From NCBI GenBank assembly GCA_020354125.1, contig CP070643.1, positions 3,681,134 to 3,714,887 of the forward strand: 33,754 nt of DNA. Reading direction: 5' to 3'. The position numbers and the translations under genes were made by a program. This document shows positions 24,928 to 33,042 of the stretch, piece by piece. This DNA is from Betaproteobacteria bacterium. Lineage in GTDB: Bacteria > Pseudomonadota > Gammaproteobacteria > Burkholderiales > Eutrophovitaceae. The notes below the pieces were generated by a model. The model worked only from the letters and a program-made list of their open reading frames with translations, made no database searches and was not told the DNA's origin. Position 1 is the stretch's first letter; every line of letters begins with the position of its first letter.

Positions 24928-25752
24928 ATGGAAACGATCAATTTTGAATACATAAAGACGTATGTCAGCGACGGCGTTGGCCAAATTGAGTTGCATCGGC
25001 CAGAGCGGCTTAACGCCCTGTCCAAAGAAATGCTCCTGGACATCGCCGATGCCATGGATACGTTTGAACAGGACCAAGACGTCAAAGTCATCGTGCTAAG
25101 CGGCGCCGGTAAAGGGTTCTCTTCCGGCTTCGACCTGAAAGATCAAATGCAGCGCAATCCGAAGGGCCCGAAAGTGTGGAAGGAAATCCTCGATCTCGAC
25201 TTCACGACGACCATGCGCTTTTGGCATAGCCCCAAGCCGACCATTGCGGCGGTGCATGGACCTTGCGTGGCAGGCGCATTTGAAATGGCACTTGCATGTG
25301 ACATCACCGTTGCCTCCGAGGATGCAGTCTTCGGTGAACCGGAGCTCCGGTTTGGTGCTGGAATCGTAACCATGCTGCTGCCGTGGATAACGTCGCCAAA
25401 GCGTGCAAAGCGCATCATTCTGAGCGGTCAAGACAACGTTTCTGCAGCCCTTGCCATGCAGATGGGACTGGTCAGCGAAGTCGTACCAGTTGGCGAGCAT
25501 CTCACTCAGGCCATGCGCGTCGCGCGCAATATTGCGAGGATGGACCCCGTTCTGGTTCAGCAAACCAAAAAGGCCCTTCAGCGCACCTACGAAATCCAGG
25601 GCTTGGAGGCAGCGCTGGCGGCCGGATTGGATATCGACCACTCGATCGAATCGCACGGATCACCGGACAAGGTTCAATTCATGGACATTGCGCGCGCAGA
25701 CGGCTTGCAGGCTGCTCTCAAATGGCGTGCACAGAGGTTTGAAACCGAGTGA
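24928..25752 (+). CDS. Enoyl-CoA hydratase/isomerase family protein
   Basis: A 274-aa crotonase-fold protein. The oxyanion-hole segments are present: GKGFSSGFDLKD and HGPCVAGAFEMALACDI. The acidic catalytic region EPELRFGAG carries the Glu expected for hydration or isomerisation. C-terminal helices are complete. A ribosome binding site (AAAGG) lies 5 bases before the ATG. It should act on an enoyl-CoA or related thioester. It is divergent from the PhyH-like gene, and their promoters share the gap 24707-24927. Its last codons are part of a 20-bp tandem duplication. Confidence 0.92.
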   Translation: METINFEYIKTYVSDGVGQIELHRPERLNALSKEMLLDIADAMDTFEQDQDVKVIVLSGAGKGFSSGFDLKDQMQRNPKGPKVWKEILDLDFTTTMRFWHSPKPTIAAVHGPCVAGAFEMALACDITVASEDAVFGEPELRFGAGIVTMLLPWITSPKRAKRIILSGQDNVSAALAMQMGLVSEVVPVGEHLTQAMRVARNIARMDPVLVQQTKKALQRTYEIQGLEAALAAGLDIDHSIESHGSPDKVQFMDIARADGLQAALKWRAQRFETE

Positions 25753-25775
25753 ACGGGTTTGAAACCGAATGAACG
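25736..25775 (+). repeat. 20-bp tandem duplication across the enoyl-CoA hydratase stop codon
   Basis: GGTTTGAAACCGAGTGAACG at 25736-25755 is repeated at 25756-25775 with one change (G to A). The first copy encodes the final residues and stop of the hydratase; the second lies just after it. Looks like a recent slippage duplication. Confidence 0.9.
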
Positions 25776-25879
25776 TCGAGCCGTTCCCCCGTAATGAGCG
25801 TGTAATGCGCATTTCATTCAACATCCGGGAAAAAGGTGTTTAAATCTCCTTTGCATCAGACTTTTTTGTACGTCGTAAC

Positions 25880-27496
25880 GTGAAACGTTCCAACAAGATT
25901 GCTCGTAAGGCGTCGGTCACCCCTCAGCCAGCGGAGTTTCTCCTGGACTCGAACGAGCTGCTCGACAAGGTGCAGCGAATCGTCGAGCAGCACTGCCGCA
26001 TCGTCGTGGAACCGGGCTCCAATTACACTCTGCATTATCTCGATACCTTTGATTGGCGTCTTTACCGGACAGGCCGGACTCTTTCCGCGGTGCGCAACAA
26101 ATCGAACCGGAAACTCGTTCTGGCGACTCGCGCAGGCGAAATTCTGCAAAGTATCGCTGGCGCGGCCCCGCCGGCATTTGCCCGCAATCTGCCGCCCGGC
26201 CGGTTCCGTCACGCGATCGCCGGCACAATCGAACCGCGCCGGCTGCTTGCGCGCGCCCGCCTGAAGATTCACGAAACGATTGTTCGTATCTTGAACACCG
26301 ATGAAAAGACAGTGGTCAGGTTGGCGCTCCAAACACGGGCTCTATCCAAATCCGGTAAGGAGGGCGACACGACGACACTGGCGGCTGTCGTGCGTGTGGT
26401 CCCGGTCAAAGGCTACATCCGTGAACACCAAACGCTCGTGGCATTGCTGAAAAACAAGTTGGGACTGTCCTCCACCCCGGAATGCGCCTTTGCCAGCGCC
26501 ATGAAATCGGCCGGCTTGACCCCGGGCGGCTACATACCCAAGTTGACCATCGCACTGCGGTCGCGGATGCGCGGTGGCGACGCAGTGCGGGCCATCCACC
26601 GATCGCTGCTGAACACCATTCTTGTGAACGCAGACGGCGTTCGTCGCAATCTGGATCCTGAGTTTCTGCACGAGTACCGCGTCGCGATCCGCGCCACGCG
26701 TTCGGCGCTCAGACAGATCAAGGACGTGTTTCCCGATAGCGAGGTACAGCACTTCTCAAATGAGTTCAAATGGTTGGGCGCGGCTACCGGTCCGGTACGC
26801 GATCTGGACGTCTATCTGCTCAAGATGGACGAATTCCGGGCGGAGCTACCGAACGACATGCGCGAACACCTCTGGCCCCTGGAAAAGTACCTGCATGTGC
26901 ATCATGACAAGGAGCATCGCCAGCTCCTGAGCACGCTCGGATCAAAGCGCTACCGCGCACTAATGGATGATTGGTCCGTGTTCCTGGGCAATTCTGCGCC
27001 GGTTACAGCCGGGGCTTGTCAGGGGGCGGCACTGCCGGTCATCGATCTGGCATCCGATCGGATCTGGCGCACTTACCGGCGTGTACGAAAGCGAGCACGA
27101 ACCATCGAACAGGACACGCCGGCAGAAGCGCTGCACGCACTGCGCGTCGAATGCAAAAAACTGCGATACCTGCTGGAATTCTTCAACTCGCTCTACCCGC
27201 CCGAAGAGGTCGGCCTGCTCATACAAACGCTCAAGCAGCTGCAGACCAACCTCGGCAATTTCAACGATTGTGAAGTCCAAAGGCTGGCGCTGCGCCGCAT
27301 TGCCAACGAGATGCATCAACATGGCCTCGCATCAGCGGACACTTTCTTGGCGATGGGTCGGCTGATGGAGCATCTGTCAGATGAACAGCTCGACCAGCGT
27401 CGGCGTTTTCAGGCCCGGTTTGATTCCTTTGCCATGCCGGAAAACCGTAAGCGCTACCGCCGTTTGTTCAAGCCGTCTGCCAAGGAAGTGCATTGA
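25880..27496 (+). CDS. CHAD domain protein with degenerate CYTH-like N-terminus
   Basis: A 538-aa soluble, strongly basic protein beginning at a GTG. Residues about 15-215 resemble a CYTH (triphosphate tunnel) domain in layout but lack its ExExK signature, so catalysis is doubtful. From about residue 230 there is a CHAD domain with the repeated His/Arg helices: LHEYRVAIRATRSALRQIK and LHALRVECKKLRYLLEF. CHAD domains bind inorganic polyphosphate and locate to polyphosphate granules. The stop overlaps the TTG start of the ParA-like gene by four bases, so the two are translationally coupled. Confidence 0.9.
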   Translation: MKRSNKIARKASVTPQPAEFLLDSNELLDKVQRIVEQHCRIVVEPGSNYTLHYLDTFDWRLYRTGRTLSAVRNKSNRKLVLATRAGEILQSIAGAAPPAFARNLPPGRFRHAIAGTIEPRRLLARARLKIHETIVRILNTDEKTVVRLALQTRALSKSGKEGDTTTLAAVVRVVPVKGYIREHQTLVALLKNKLGLSSTPECAFASAMKSAGLTPGGYIPKLTIALRSRMRGGDAVRAIHRSLLNTILVNADGVRRNLDPEFLHEYRVAIRATRSALRQIKDVFPDSEVQHFSNEFKWLGAATGPVRDLDVYLLKMDEFRAELPNDMREHLWPLEKYLHVHHDKEHRQLLSTLGSKRYRALMDDWSVFLGNSAPVTAGACQGAALPVIDLASDRIWRTYRRVRKRARTIEQDTPAEALHALRVECKKLRYLLEFFNSLYPPEEVGLLIQTLKQLQTNLGNFNDCEVQRLALRRIANEMHQHGLASADTFLAMGRLMEHLSDEQLDQRRRFQARFDSFAMPENRKRYRRLFKPSAKEVH

Positions 27497-28293
27497 GAGT
27501 CCTCGCTGCGTACAACATAAAAGGCGGTACCGGCAAAACGACAACGGCTGTCAATCTGGCCTATTTGTCCGCCTATTACGGCGCCAGAACGCTGGTCTGG
27601 GATCTGGACCCCCAGGGCGCGGCGACATTCTACTTCCGCATTCCGGAAAGACGCGGCGGCGGCAAGCGTCATATCCGCGGCAAGCAGGACCTCGACTCTC
27701 TGATCCGCGGCACCGACTTCGAGATGCTCGATTTGCTGCGCGCCTCGTTTTCCTATCGTAATCTCGACCAAACTCTTGCCGCGACCAAGAAACCACTCAA
27801 ACGGTTTGCCCAGCTAATACAGCCCCTGGCATCGGACTACGACTGCCTGATTTTCGACTGCCCGCCGGGTATCAACCTGGTTTCGGAAAGCATTTTCTTC
27901 GCCTCTGATGCGCTGCTCGTACCCACCATCCCCACGACCTTGTCGCTGCGCTGCCTTGATCTGCTTATCGAGCATCTTGAACGCAACGGGCCGCGATCGT
28001 TGCGCGTGTTCCCTTTCTTCTCCATGGTCGATTCACGCAAATCGCTGCACAAAAACATTTGCGCTGCGCCACCTGTCAAAGGGGCACGCTTTCTCAAGAC
28101 ACGTATCCCGTACGCCAGCGTAGTTGAACAAATGGGCGTACAACGCGCCCCGCTTCCGGTCTTCGCGGCCCGCACTCCAATCGATTACGCCTATCACGCG
28201 CTTTGGAATGAAATCGAGACCGAACTCGATTCGCCAGCCCGCGGCACAGGTCTGACTCCGGCCACTCAACGGTTGGCTCTCGAAATTCGGTAA
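27493..28293 (+). CDS. ParA/MinD-family ATPase
   Basis: A 266-aa P-loop protein with a deviant Walker A motif (KGGTGKTTT near residue 10), a Walker A' (VWDLDPQGAAT) and a Walker B (CLIFDCPPG). It begins at TTG 27493, preceded by AAGGAAG at a good distance and overlapping the CHAD stop by four bases. No ParB partner or parS-like site is visible, so chromosome or plasmid partition is not implied; orphan ParA proteins often position protein assemblies in the cell. Coupling to a CHAD protein suggests positioning of polyphosphate bodies (inference). Confidence 0.92.
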   Translation: MRVLAAYNIKGGTGKTTTAVNLAYLSAYYGARTLVWDLDPQGAATFYFRIPERRGGGKRHIRGKQDLDSLIRGTDFEMLDLLRASFSYRNLDQTLAATKKPLKRFAQLIQPLASDYDCLIFDCPPGINLVSESIFFASDALLVPTIPTTLSLRCLDLLIEHLERNGPRSLRVFPFFSMVDSRKSLHKNICAAPPVKGARFLKTRIPYASVVEQMGVQRAPLPVFAARTPIDYAYHALWNEIETELDSPARGTGLTPATQRLALEIR

Positions 28294-28357
28294 GACGAAA
28301 GCAATACCTTCGTTTTTAGCGCCGTAGAATTCTCCGGCGAACACAAAGAACAGAAAT

Positions 28358-28385
28358 GAAAAAGGCTTGCATAGCCGCAAGCCTT
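28358..28385 (-). terminator. Intrinsic terminator after the NosR-like gene
   Basis: On the minus strand AAGGCTTGC pairs with GCAAGCCTT around a 6-base loop and ends in five T residues. It lies about 80 bases after the NosR-like stop and 65 bases after the convergent ParA-like stop, so it may serve both. Confidence 0.75.
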
Positions 28386-28394
28386 AGACATGAT

Positions 28395-28413
28395 TGGCGC
28401 ACCCGGCAGGATT
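28395..28413 (-). other. tRNA-3'-end-like fragment
   Basis: On the minus strand this reads AATCCTGCCGGGTGCGCCA, the form of a tRNA-Arg 3' end (T-stem strand, acceptor strand, discriminator G, CCA). No T-loop consensus GGTTCG precedes it, so no complete tRNA is present. A terminator hairpin follows 9 bases downstream, as after a real tRNA. It may be an attachment-site remnant or a chance match. Confidence 0.4.
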
Positions 28414-28465
28414 GGGCCCGGCCCGGGGTGACGCTTCGTTTACGAGACCGTCGAGGCGGCCATTC

Positions 28466-30556
28466 TCACTCGGCTGCGGCGGCCGGAGTCGATGCTGCAA
28501 TGGCGAGCTTGCGGTTGCGCCTTGCCTCGTTCACCAGCGGCGGGCACACAGTCGCATCGTTGTGGATGATCTGGCAGTCCAGGCAATAGAAGCATTCGTC
28601 CATGTTGATTGCCCCGCTCGGCTCGATGGCCTGTATCGGACAGCGCCTTGCGCACAGCTGGCAGGGGCTGCCGCATTCCGGGCGGCGCTTCAACGGCTTG
28701 AACCAGCGCAGGCGCAGCTTGCCGCCAATCGCCATCACCGCGCCAAGCGGACAGAGAAACCGGCAAAAAGCCCGTTCGACGAACAAACCGGCAACGATTA
28801 GCACCAAGGCGTAAACCACGAACGGCCAGGCTCGCTCCATTCGCAGCGTGATGACGGTTTTGAACGGCTCGATTTCAGACGCCACCGCCATGGCCTGCAG
28901 CCCCCACAAGGAAGCGACGGCAACCACCGCGAGCGACACGTACTTCAAGGGCCACAACATACGGTGAGCCCGGTGCGACAGCGACCACTGGGGCACCGAA
29001 GCAAGGCGCGCGAGCCTGGCCAGGAGCTCTTGCAGTGCACCGAACGGACACAGCCAACCGCAGTACACACCACGTCCCCAGACAACAAAGCTTACGACCA
29101 CGAACGCCAGCAACACGAGCAGTAACGGATCAGCGAGGAGCACGACCAGGCCGTTGCCACTGATGAACCCTTGCAACCAAGCGAACACGTTGATGATGCT
29201 GAGTTGCCCGCCCGCGATCCAGCCTATCCACAGCAGCGTGAAGAGAAGAAAGCCAATGCGCAACGCATGATAGACACGCGCGTGGCGCGTCAGTCTGTGC
29301 ATGCCGACAAGCAGCACTGTGAGCACCAGCAGACCGACGCTGAGCAAGACGATGTTGTTCGCCTGCGCGCGCCAACTCTCTCGCCACGGCGCCTCGAGCG
29401 ACTCCACTGCAGACGGCTCGGCCGGTGGCAGTATGAATCGCGACGGCAAGCTGTAACTGAGCTCGACCTCACGTGCTTGCGCACTTGCGTCGTTACCGTC
29501 CACCGTTAACACCAGCTTCCACGGCGCAAGAACATCGACCCCACTCTCAACTGGTATCCGGAACAGGCCAACCTCGTCGAATTTCGGCGCCCCTTCGGCC
29601 GACACGAACGGCAGATACTTGTAGTGATGGAGCTTGCGTTGCAGCGCGAATGTGCGTTCGCCCTGTTCGATCCGGATCCGGTCAAACGTCCCTGTATCGA
29701 ACACCTTGGTGCCGACAAACGAATAGCTGCCCTTTCCCATGATCAGAACGATGAGATCTTGCGGGCTATGTGTCGCCACGTTCTCGCCGTAGCGCATGTT
29801 GCCGAGAAGATTGCGGCCAATCGAGGCGGGATTAACCACGGCTGCATAGAGATCGAGTGTGTTGGACTCTCTGTCTTCTCCCGCGTTGCCGGCATCGGCA
29901 AGCTGAATTTGCTCTATTGCGCCAGCCGCGACGAGTTCCGACCAGGGCAAGGGTTCGAACTTCCAGATATCGGCCATGGCTGTCGACTCCGCGCCACCCA
30001 TGAGTCCATGCGAGCGGGCCACGATGCGAGTACTCTGCACGATGGCGTGATGAAACGCCCGTGCACTCACAGTCGCCGAACTGATGCCGTCGATATCGCC
30101 CTTCGTTCCCTGGCCCGAGATTGAAATTGAACCGCTCACATCGAGACCGGCGTACTGATCAATGAAACGCGTGAGCTGCTCCCCCATGGAGCTGTAGTCG
30201 ATAATCGGCTCGGCGTGCTCTACCAGAACGACACCAACGATCTCCCCGTGCAAATCAAGTCCGACTGCGAAGTTAAACGGCGCGCCGGAGAAACCAACGA
30301 CATCAGTTAATTCTTCGGTAGAGAACACATAGCCGATGTGGCTACCTGCGCCGTGAACGTCAATGAGCGGTGGTTCTCCTGCCGGTGGATCGGTGTAAAT
30401 CGCTTCCGGAAACAGGCGTTTGAGCGTCTCGTCGCTCAACCAATCCGGTTGCGCCTGCGCATGCGAAATTCCCGGAACACCGAGAAGTGCCACACACATC
30501 AAAATTCCGAGCAGCGCGCAAGCGCGAATCAGGGCTGCGTAGTAGTTTTTCAACAT
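28466..30556 (-). CDS. NosR-like membrane flavoprotein with FMN-binding and 4Fe-4S domains
   Basis: A 696-aa inner-membrane protein. Residues about 1-30 are a signal or anchor segment; a periplasmic FMN-binding domain follows, with the flavinylation-like motif DGISSATVS (Thr162 the probable acceptor). Several membrane helices come next, with two CxxxCP motifs at cytoplasmic ends (CGWLCPFGALQEL, CRFLCPLGAVM). The C-terminus has a two-cluster ferredoxin domain (CGSPCQLCARRCP and CFYCLDC...CPP). This is the NosR/NapH-type layout for moving electrons across the membrane. The ATG at 30556 avoids a 44-bp overlap with ApbE and lies 4 bases after its stop. No nosZ is present, so the electron acceptor is unknown. 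Confidence 0.9.
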   Translation of the reverse strand: MLKNYYAALIRACALLGILMCVALLGVPGISHAQAQPDWLSDETLKRLFPEAIYTDPPAGEPPLIDVHGAGSHIGYVFSTEELTDVVGFSGAPFNFAVGLDLHGEIVGVVLVEHAEPIIDYSSMGEQLTRFIDQYAGLDVSGSISISGQGTKGDIDGISSATVSARAFHHAIVQSTRIVARSHGLMGGAESTAMADIWKFEPLPWSELVAAGAIEQIQLADAGNAGEDRESNTLDLYAAVVNPASIGRNLLGNMRYGENVATHSPQDLIVLIMGKGSYSFVGTKVFDTGTFDRIRIEQGERTFALQRKLHHYKYLPFVSAEGAPKFDEVGLFRIPVESGVDVLAPWKLVLTVDGNDASAQAREVELSYSLPSRFILPPAEPSAVESLEAPWRESWRAQANNIVLLSVGLLVLTVLLVGMHRLTRHARVYHALRIGFLLFTLLWIGWIAGGQLSIINVFAWLQGFISGNGLVVLLADPLLLVLLAFVVVSFVVWGRGVYCGWLCPFGALQELLARLARLASVPQWSLSHRAHRMLWPLKYVSLAVVAVASLWGLQAMAVASEIEPFKTVITLRMERAWPFVVYALVLIVAGLFVERAFCRFLCPLGAVMAIGGKLRLRWFKPLKRRPECGSPCQLCARRCPIQAIEPSGAINMDECFYCLDCQIIHNDATVCPPLVNEARRNRKLAIAASTPAAAAE

Positions 30557-30560
30557 CGTG

Positions 30561-31583
30561 CTAGCCAATGAGGTGAGCACGGAGTCCGTCGGTGACACGG
30601 ACATCGAATTCGGGTCCGGAGGCCGTCACGAGCAAGGCGGCGAGACCGCGTGCCTGCGCCAGCGAGTAGCCCCGCTCCGGTCCGAGGACGAGCAGCGCCG
30701 TCGCCCATCCGTCGGCTTCCATGGCTGTATCAGCGACCACGCTCACTGCCATAGGCGGATGTTCGACCGGCCGCCCCGTCCTGGGATCGATACTGTGTGA
30801 ATAGTGCCGTCCATCCTGCTCGAAGAAATCTATGGTGGTGCCAGAGGTGGCAATCGCCCGATTCTCGAGAACGACGGTTTCGCCAACGGTTTTTCCGTGG
30901 CTGCGTCGACCCTCGACCGGCTGCGCGATGGCGACCCGCCAGGGTCGTCCCGCCGCCGTGGTGCCCCTGGCCCGGAACTCGCCACCGATTTCCACCAGAT
31001 AGCCGTCAACACCCAGACGATCCAGGATCATGGCCACGCGATCGACACCGTACCCCTTCGCAATGGCGCTCAAGTCGACTTGGGTGTGCCTGAGTGTCTT
31101 TCGGATCGCACCGGCGGACGAGTCGGTTTGCACGTGCTGATAGCCGACGCTGTTTCGAACCTGCTCGATGGCCGCGTCATCCGGAACCCGGCGGGTACGG
31201 TACTGCGGACCGAATCCCCAGAGATCGACCAACGGTCCGACGGTTACATCAAACGCACCCTCACTCGAGGCGCTGATCCGCGTTGCGCTATCGAGCACCT
31301 CGAGCAGGCCCCGTGACGCAGGCACCCAACCGAGATCTTGTCGCCTATTGAATTCCGACAGCTCCGACCGAGGGTCGTAGGTCGACATCGCCCGATTGAT
31401 CGCCGCCAGTTCAAGTTCAATCAGCTCCGCGAGCTCCGCGCGCAAACCATCGTCGATCGGCGCCGCCAACTGCACGGCGTATCTCGTGCCCATGGTAAGG
31501 CCGCTAATCGTTGTGTGAACCGGCCGAACGCATGCTGCTGCCGGAACTGCTGCCAGTAACGTGATGAATGTGCGACGTCTCAT
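30561..31583 (-). CDS. apbE: FAD:protein FMN transferase (ApbE), exported
   Basis: A 340-aa protein of the ApbE family, which attaches FMN covalently to Thr in periplasmic or membrane flavoproteins using FAD and Mg2+. An N-terminal signal (MRRRTFITLLAAVPAAAC) ends in a lipobox-like Cys. Family motifs are in order: GTRYAV, VGPLVDLWGFGP, VDLSAIAKGYGVDRVA, IATSGTT and HSIDPRTGRPVEH, followed by DTAMEADGWATALLVLG. It directly precedes the NosR-like gene (4-base gap), whose FMN-binding domain is its probable substrate. The pair should be co-transcribed. Confidence 0.95.
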   Translation of the reverse strand: MRRRTFITLLAAVPAAACVRPVHTTISGLTMGTRYAVQLAAPIDDGLRAELAELIELELAAINRAMSTYDPRSELSEFNRRQDLGWVPASRGLLEVLDSATRISASSEGAFDVTVGPLVDLWGFGPQYRTRRVPDDAAIEQVRNSVGYQHVQTDSSAGAIRKTLRHTQVDLSAIAKGYGVDRVAMILDRLGVDGYLVEIGGEFRARGTTAAGRPWRVAIAQPVEGRRSHGKTVGETVVLENRAIATSGTTIDFFEQDGRHYSHSIDPRTGRPVEHPPMAVSVVADTAMEADGWATALLVLGPERGYSLAQARGLAALLVTASGPEFDVRVTDGLRAHLIG

Positions 31584-31643
31584 GCCCCCACCATAGGCCC
31601 GGTGTTTTCGTGACAGTGTACGTGCCGTGAGTCGCGTTCTCGT

Positions 31644-32909
31644 TTAGAAGAACACGAAGGAACGGACGACCAAGTTCCGACGGTTGGGCGCATCTCTTGG
31701 CGCCGTTGGATCAACCGCGGCGCTGTGGAACGACCAGCGCGACACCGACCCATCCGTTATGGAGTCGTAGCATTTGAGCATCGACACTTCGTTCGGCTGC
31801 TGTTGCGGGATCCAGTACCACTCATGGTCGCGGCGATAGGTGAAACGTGTTGTTTCGCCGACTCGATCATCGTAAATGCGGTACGCCGTGATATAAGGTT
31901 GATCCGCGAATGACGGCCAAGCGCAAAGCACAAATGGATTCTGCTGCACGGTTTCCATCGGTTTAGCCAGGTTAATTGACATGAACCGCTTCGACATCTT
32001 CGCGTCTGCTTCGGCTTCCGTATAGTTTTGTCGGCGACCGAAGTTTCTCAAATTCCTGGTGAGTAATTCACGGCAGCGCACGCGGCCGCTGTTGTCATTG
32101 AGATCGTTGTGAACGACGTTGGCGTAAAACTTGTTGACACCGGGATCCTTATTGTCCTGATCTTCGACCACGTCACCTTGATAGTTCTTGTCGAACACGT
32201 CGTGGTTGTAGACCAAGGCGTCCGTCGCGCCCGGGAAAAAGTCGAGTAGGAGTTGTTCTATTTCCGGATAGTAAACACGTTCGACTTCGTGGGCGTTGTA
32301 GAAGTCGGTGCACTTCGATTCAAGATGCGCTAACGACACGCCGAGTTTATCCATGCATTCGGCAGTGTAGGGAGAAAGGCCTGGGTAGTATTCCTCGATT
32401 CGGCGCGCATCTCGCATCACCTGTGGGTAATACAGCCGACGTCTTTCGATCTCATCATCTTCCCGGCGCAGCTTCTCGGCGATCGCCGCCCGTGACGTGT
32501 CTTGCCACAGCGCGTTCGATTTGACGACGGTATAAACTGGTCTTTCGTCGATCGTATATTTCAGCGGCAATACCACACCGCCTTCCGGCGCTTGCATCCC
32601 CGTCGCCCGAATGTGCTCCATGCATTCCTTGTACGATCGAAAGCCCAAGCCCCACTTGGTTTCTATCGGTCCAGGCGGTGCATTTTCGATCTCAGCCAGC
32701 AGGCGCTGACCTTCGCCACTGTCGATTTGCTGGATTGCGGCTTCGATTGCCGCTGCTGTGCCCGCGTCACCATCGACGTCAAAGGACATGTAAGACAGGC
32801 CACCATTCGCCGCCACCGGCGGTGGCTGGCCTTCAGTGAGTTCGAGCGGCGGCACAAAAACCGGGCTGCTTTCACCGACGAGGATGTCTTTCGCTTGCGG
32901 CCGGGACAT
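31644..32909 (-). CDS. CmcJ/NvfI family oxidoreductase-like protein (longer copy)
   Basis: A 421-aa protein; I choose the ATG at 32909 because GGAGA lies 8-9 bases upstream. The open frame extends to 33500, but that part overlaps the cytochrome gene in another frame and is low-complexity. The C-terminal about 200 residues match the protein at 16952-17791: His267-Asn-Asp269 in NVVHNDL, the segment FMSINLAKPMETV, and LKCYDS-x-TDG...RWSFHSAA with His395. The N-terminal about 130 residues have no counterpart in the shorter copy. ATG 33053 is another possible start that would add 48 residues with a CEEC motif. It lies between the cytochrome c and ApbE genes on the same strand. Confidence 0.85.
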   Translation of the reverse strand: MSRPQAKDILVGESSPVFVPPLELTEGQPPPVAANGGLSYMSFDVDGDAGTAAAIEAAIQQIDSGEGQRLLAEIENAPPGPIETKWGLGFRSYKECMEHIRATGMQAPEGGVVLPLKYTIDERPVYTVVKSNALWQDTSRAAIAEKLRREDDEIERRRLYYPQVMRDARRIEEYYPGLSPYTAECMDKLGVSLAHLESKCTDFYNAHEVERVYYPEIEQLLLDFFPGATDALVYNHDVFDKNYQGDVVEDQDNKDPGVNKFYANVVHNDLNDNSGRVRCRELLTRNLRNFGRRQNYTEAEADAKMSKRFMSINLAKPMETVQQNPFVLCAWPSFADQPYITAYRIYDDRVGETTRFTYRRDHEWYWIPQQQPNEVSMLKCYDSITDGSVSRWSFHSAAVDPTAPRDAPNRRNLVVRSFVFF

Positions 32910-33042
32910 CGGATGTTTCTCCGTTAACTCAGACACGATAGGCACACGATACTGGCTGTGCTTGGGGAGGTCAAAATTGCCGGTGGCGCCGGCGCATTCT
33001 TCGCAGGGGGGCTGGGCTGCTAATGGAATCAGAATTCCATTT

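Noticed and set aside
27493..28293. Plasmid partition locus or replication origin
   Set aside because: No ParB, no repeated parS-like sites and no replication initiator are nearby.
28395..28470. A complete tRNA gene on the minus strand
   Set aside because: Only the 3' 19 bases fit; the T-loop consensus is absent and no acceptor 5' strand pairs with it at the right distance.
28466..30556. Assignment as a true NosR of denitrification
   Set aside because: No nosZ, nosD or nosL is in the window; only the architecture is shared, so only NosR-like is claimed.
28466..30604. NosR-like start at 30604
   Set aside because: It would overlap ApbE by 44 bases; the ATG at 30556 starts a proper signal segment right after the ApbE stop.
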